From contig DHHG01000206.1 of NCBI GenBank assembly GCA_002403175.1, positions 1-6,951 of the forward strand: a stretch of 6,951 bases of DNA, written 5' to 3'. The notes below the pieces were generated by a model. It was given only the letters and a program-made list of their open reading frames with translations, searched no databases and was not told where the DNA came from. This stretch comes from Syntrophaceae bacterium UBA4778. GTDB lineage: Bacteria > Desulfobacterota > Syntrophia > Syntrophales > UBA4778. Made by a program: the position numbers and the translations under genes. This document shows, piece by piece, positions 5,763 to 6,951 of this stretch (within the stretch, counting starts at the first letter, position 1; each line of letters opens with the position of its first letter).

Positions 5763-6951
5763 ATGAAAAATAAATTGACGATCATCGGCGTTATTCCCCA
5801 ATATCCGAAACATTCACAGAACAATATATACGCAAAGATAAAAATGCCTCCAGTGGGGATTTTATCCGTTATGAGCCAGATTTATCATCATTCCCAATGC
5901 AAAGAAGTTTACGCGATTGATGAAAACAATTACAGCGGACCGCAGGATAATCTGGATCTACCGGATCATTCCTTTTTGCAGGCCAGACAACCTGCGCAAC
6001 TGGCGCTCTTCTATGGCGGTATGAGCAACTCTATTCCCCGCATGTTTACGGTAGCCCGTCAATACAAGGGTTTTGGCGCCATCACCATTGCCGGCGGCAG
6101 CCATGTGGATGCACTACCGCAGGAAGCGCTTTCTTCAGGCATAGACATCGTCGTCCATGGCGAAGGGGAAGAGACGATCACGCAATTACTGGCTGAATTG
6201 ACGGATAATGATGATGTTATCCTGAACCGGTCCGGATTGGCTGCCGTCTCGGGGATTAGTTTTCTTGATGAAAATGGAGACTATGTCTTTACCGGCAGGC
6301 GCCAGCCGATCGAAAATCTAAATGCATTAGCTGATACGGACCTGACCTTGGTAAAATATCTGAAGAAGAGATGGAGCGCTATTCCCATTAACCGGGGTCG
6401 TGGCTGTAATTGGAATTGCGAATTCTGTGTAGTGAACAGGCAATATGGACATTATAAATCCGCGTCTATTGAGAAAGCCTTGCGGCAGGTGATCAAATAT
6501 AATGATTTGGGATACAAAGATTTCTTTTTCACCGATGATAATTTTTCCCAGAATCCGGACGAAGCCATTGCCCTGTGCAGGGCGATTGGCGATTACAAAA
6601 GAAAATTTCAAAAAAAAATAAATATAATTGTCCAGGTACGCACCGAAGCGGCGGAAAATGACGCGTTAATCGAGGCCATGCGTTGGGCCGGAGTAACCTT
6701 GCTGGCCATTGGTTACGAAAGTCCGATCAACGAAGAATTACGGGCAATGCGTAAGGGCGTGACAGTGGAAAAGTTGATTGCCCGTTCTAAAAAACTGGCC
6801 AACTATTTTTATCTGCACGGCATGTTCATTTTTGGGTATCCTGCAAACAAGGATGCACAAAAGAGTACTTTCTTCACTATCAAGCAGCGGGCTAAATATT
6901 TTAAAGAGTTTTTCAAAAGATCGGGTATAGACACGATACAACTACTCAATG
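5763..6951 (+). CDS. B12-binding-domain radical SAM protein (3' partial)
   Basis: The frame is open from ATG 5763 to the right edge (396 codons), with a good ribosome site (AAAGGA, 5748-5753, 9-nt spacing). Residues 1-145 look like an N-terminal cobalamin-binding-type Rossmann domain: MPPVGILSVMSQI (28-40), IAGGSHVDALPQEAL (109-123) and IDIVVHGEGEETI (127-139). No DxHxxG motif is visible, as in many base-off radical SAM relatives. The radical SAM core follows, with RGCNWNCEFC giving CxxxCxxC at C215, C219 and C222 for the [4Fe-4S] cluster. FFFTDDNF (254-261) and LLAIGYESPINEELRAMRKG (313-332) are typical of class B-like enzymes. These cleave SAM to start methylation, cyclisation or rearrangement. 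The substrate cannot be named, and the C-terminal substrate region lies beyond the window. It begins 91 bp after the DUF932 gene, same strand. Confidence 0.92.
   Translation, partial: MKNKLTIIGVIPQYPKHSQNNIYAKIKMPPVGILSVMSQIYHHSQCKEVYAIDENNYSGPQDNLDLPDHSFLQARQPAQLALFYGGMSNSIPRMFTVARQYKGFGAITIAGGSHVDALPQEALSSGIDIVVHGEGEETITQLLAELTDNDDVILNRSGLAAVSGISFLDENGDYVFTGRRQPIENLNALADTDLTLVKYLKKRWSAIPINRGRGCNWNCEFCVVNRQYGHYKSASIEKALRQVIKYNDLGYKDFFFTDDNFSQNPDEAIALCRAIGDYKRKFQKKINIIVQVRTEAAENDALIEAMRWAGVTLLAIGYESPINEELRAMRKGVTVEKLIARSKKLANYFYLHGMFIFGYPANKDAQKSTFFTIKQRAKYFKEFFKRSGIDTIQLLN

Noticed and set aside
6327..6611. Minus-strand ORF of 94 residues
   Set aside because: It lies opposite the radical SAM cluster motif CxxxCxxC, which is clearly coding on the plus strand.

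Overview
The window is a plus-strand stretch of a Gram-negative-type bacterial genome. Envelope and accessory genes are separated by AT-rich, repeat-bearing intergenic DNA. A Desulfobacterota (deltaproteobacterial) or similar anaerobe is my best guess. It rests on the GT51 subtype of the penicillin-binding protein, a B12-type radical SAM gene, and a palindrome built on AGCCAGAATACAGAA that I associate with such genomes. None of this can be proved from the window. No rRNA, tRNA, transposase or CRISPR array was seen.

Layout: (1) 3-185 is the 3' end of a NAPE-PLD/UlaG-like metallo-hydrolase. (2) 186-651 is a gene-poor stretch with a small hairpin, an imperfect palindrome (296-396), the first copy of an intergenic repeat (398-550) and the broken 3' end of a small Cys-repeat gene (578-655). 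(3) 652-2916 is a bifunctional class A penicillin-binding protein, followed 22 bp later by an SGNH/GDSL hydrolase (2939-3613), probably co-transcribed. (4) 3614-3896 carries the second copy of the intergenic repeat, followed by an intact small secreted protein (3897-4244) with three repeats whose cysteines recur every 30 residues. (5) A 53-residue unknown ORF follows (4269-4430). (6) 4559-5671 is a DUF932 (TIGR03299-like) phage/plasmid-type protein with an extra N-terminal module. (7) 5763 to the window end is a B12-binding-domain radical SAM enzyme, cut by the edge.

The most notable structure is that the PBP and SGNH pair is bracketed by two homologous units in direct orientation. Downstream (3655-4248) the unit is complete: repeat, signal-peptide gene and 3' end. 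Upstream (398-677) the same repeat is followed directly by only the last Cys-repeat of a paralogue, 56/58 identical over 620-677 versus 4191-4248. The predicted start codon of the PBP lies inside that remnant, so its first 8-9 residues are out-of-frame paralogue sequence, or its true start is further downstream.

Functionally, the PBP polymerises and cross-links peptidoglycan at the inner membrane. The SGNH protein is an esterase of unknown substrate without a signal peptide. The Cys-repeat protein is predicted to be exported, with six cysteines suited to disulfides. The DUF932 and radical SAM genes show no clear functional tie to these.
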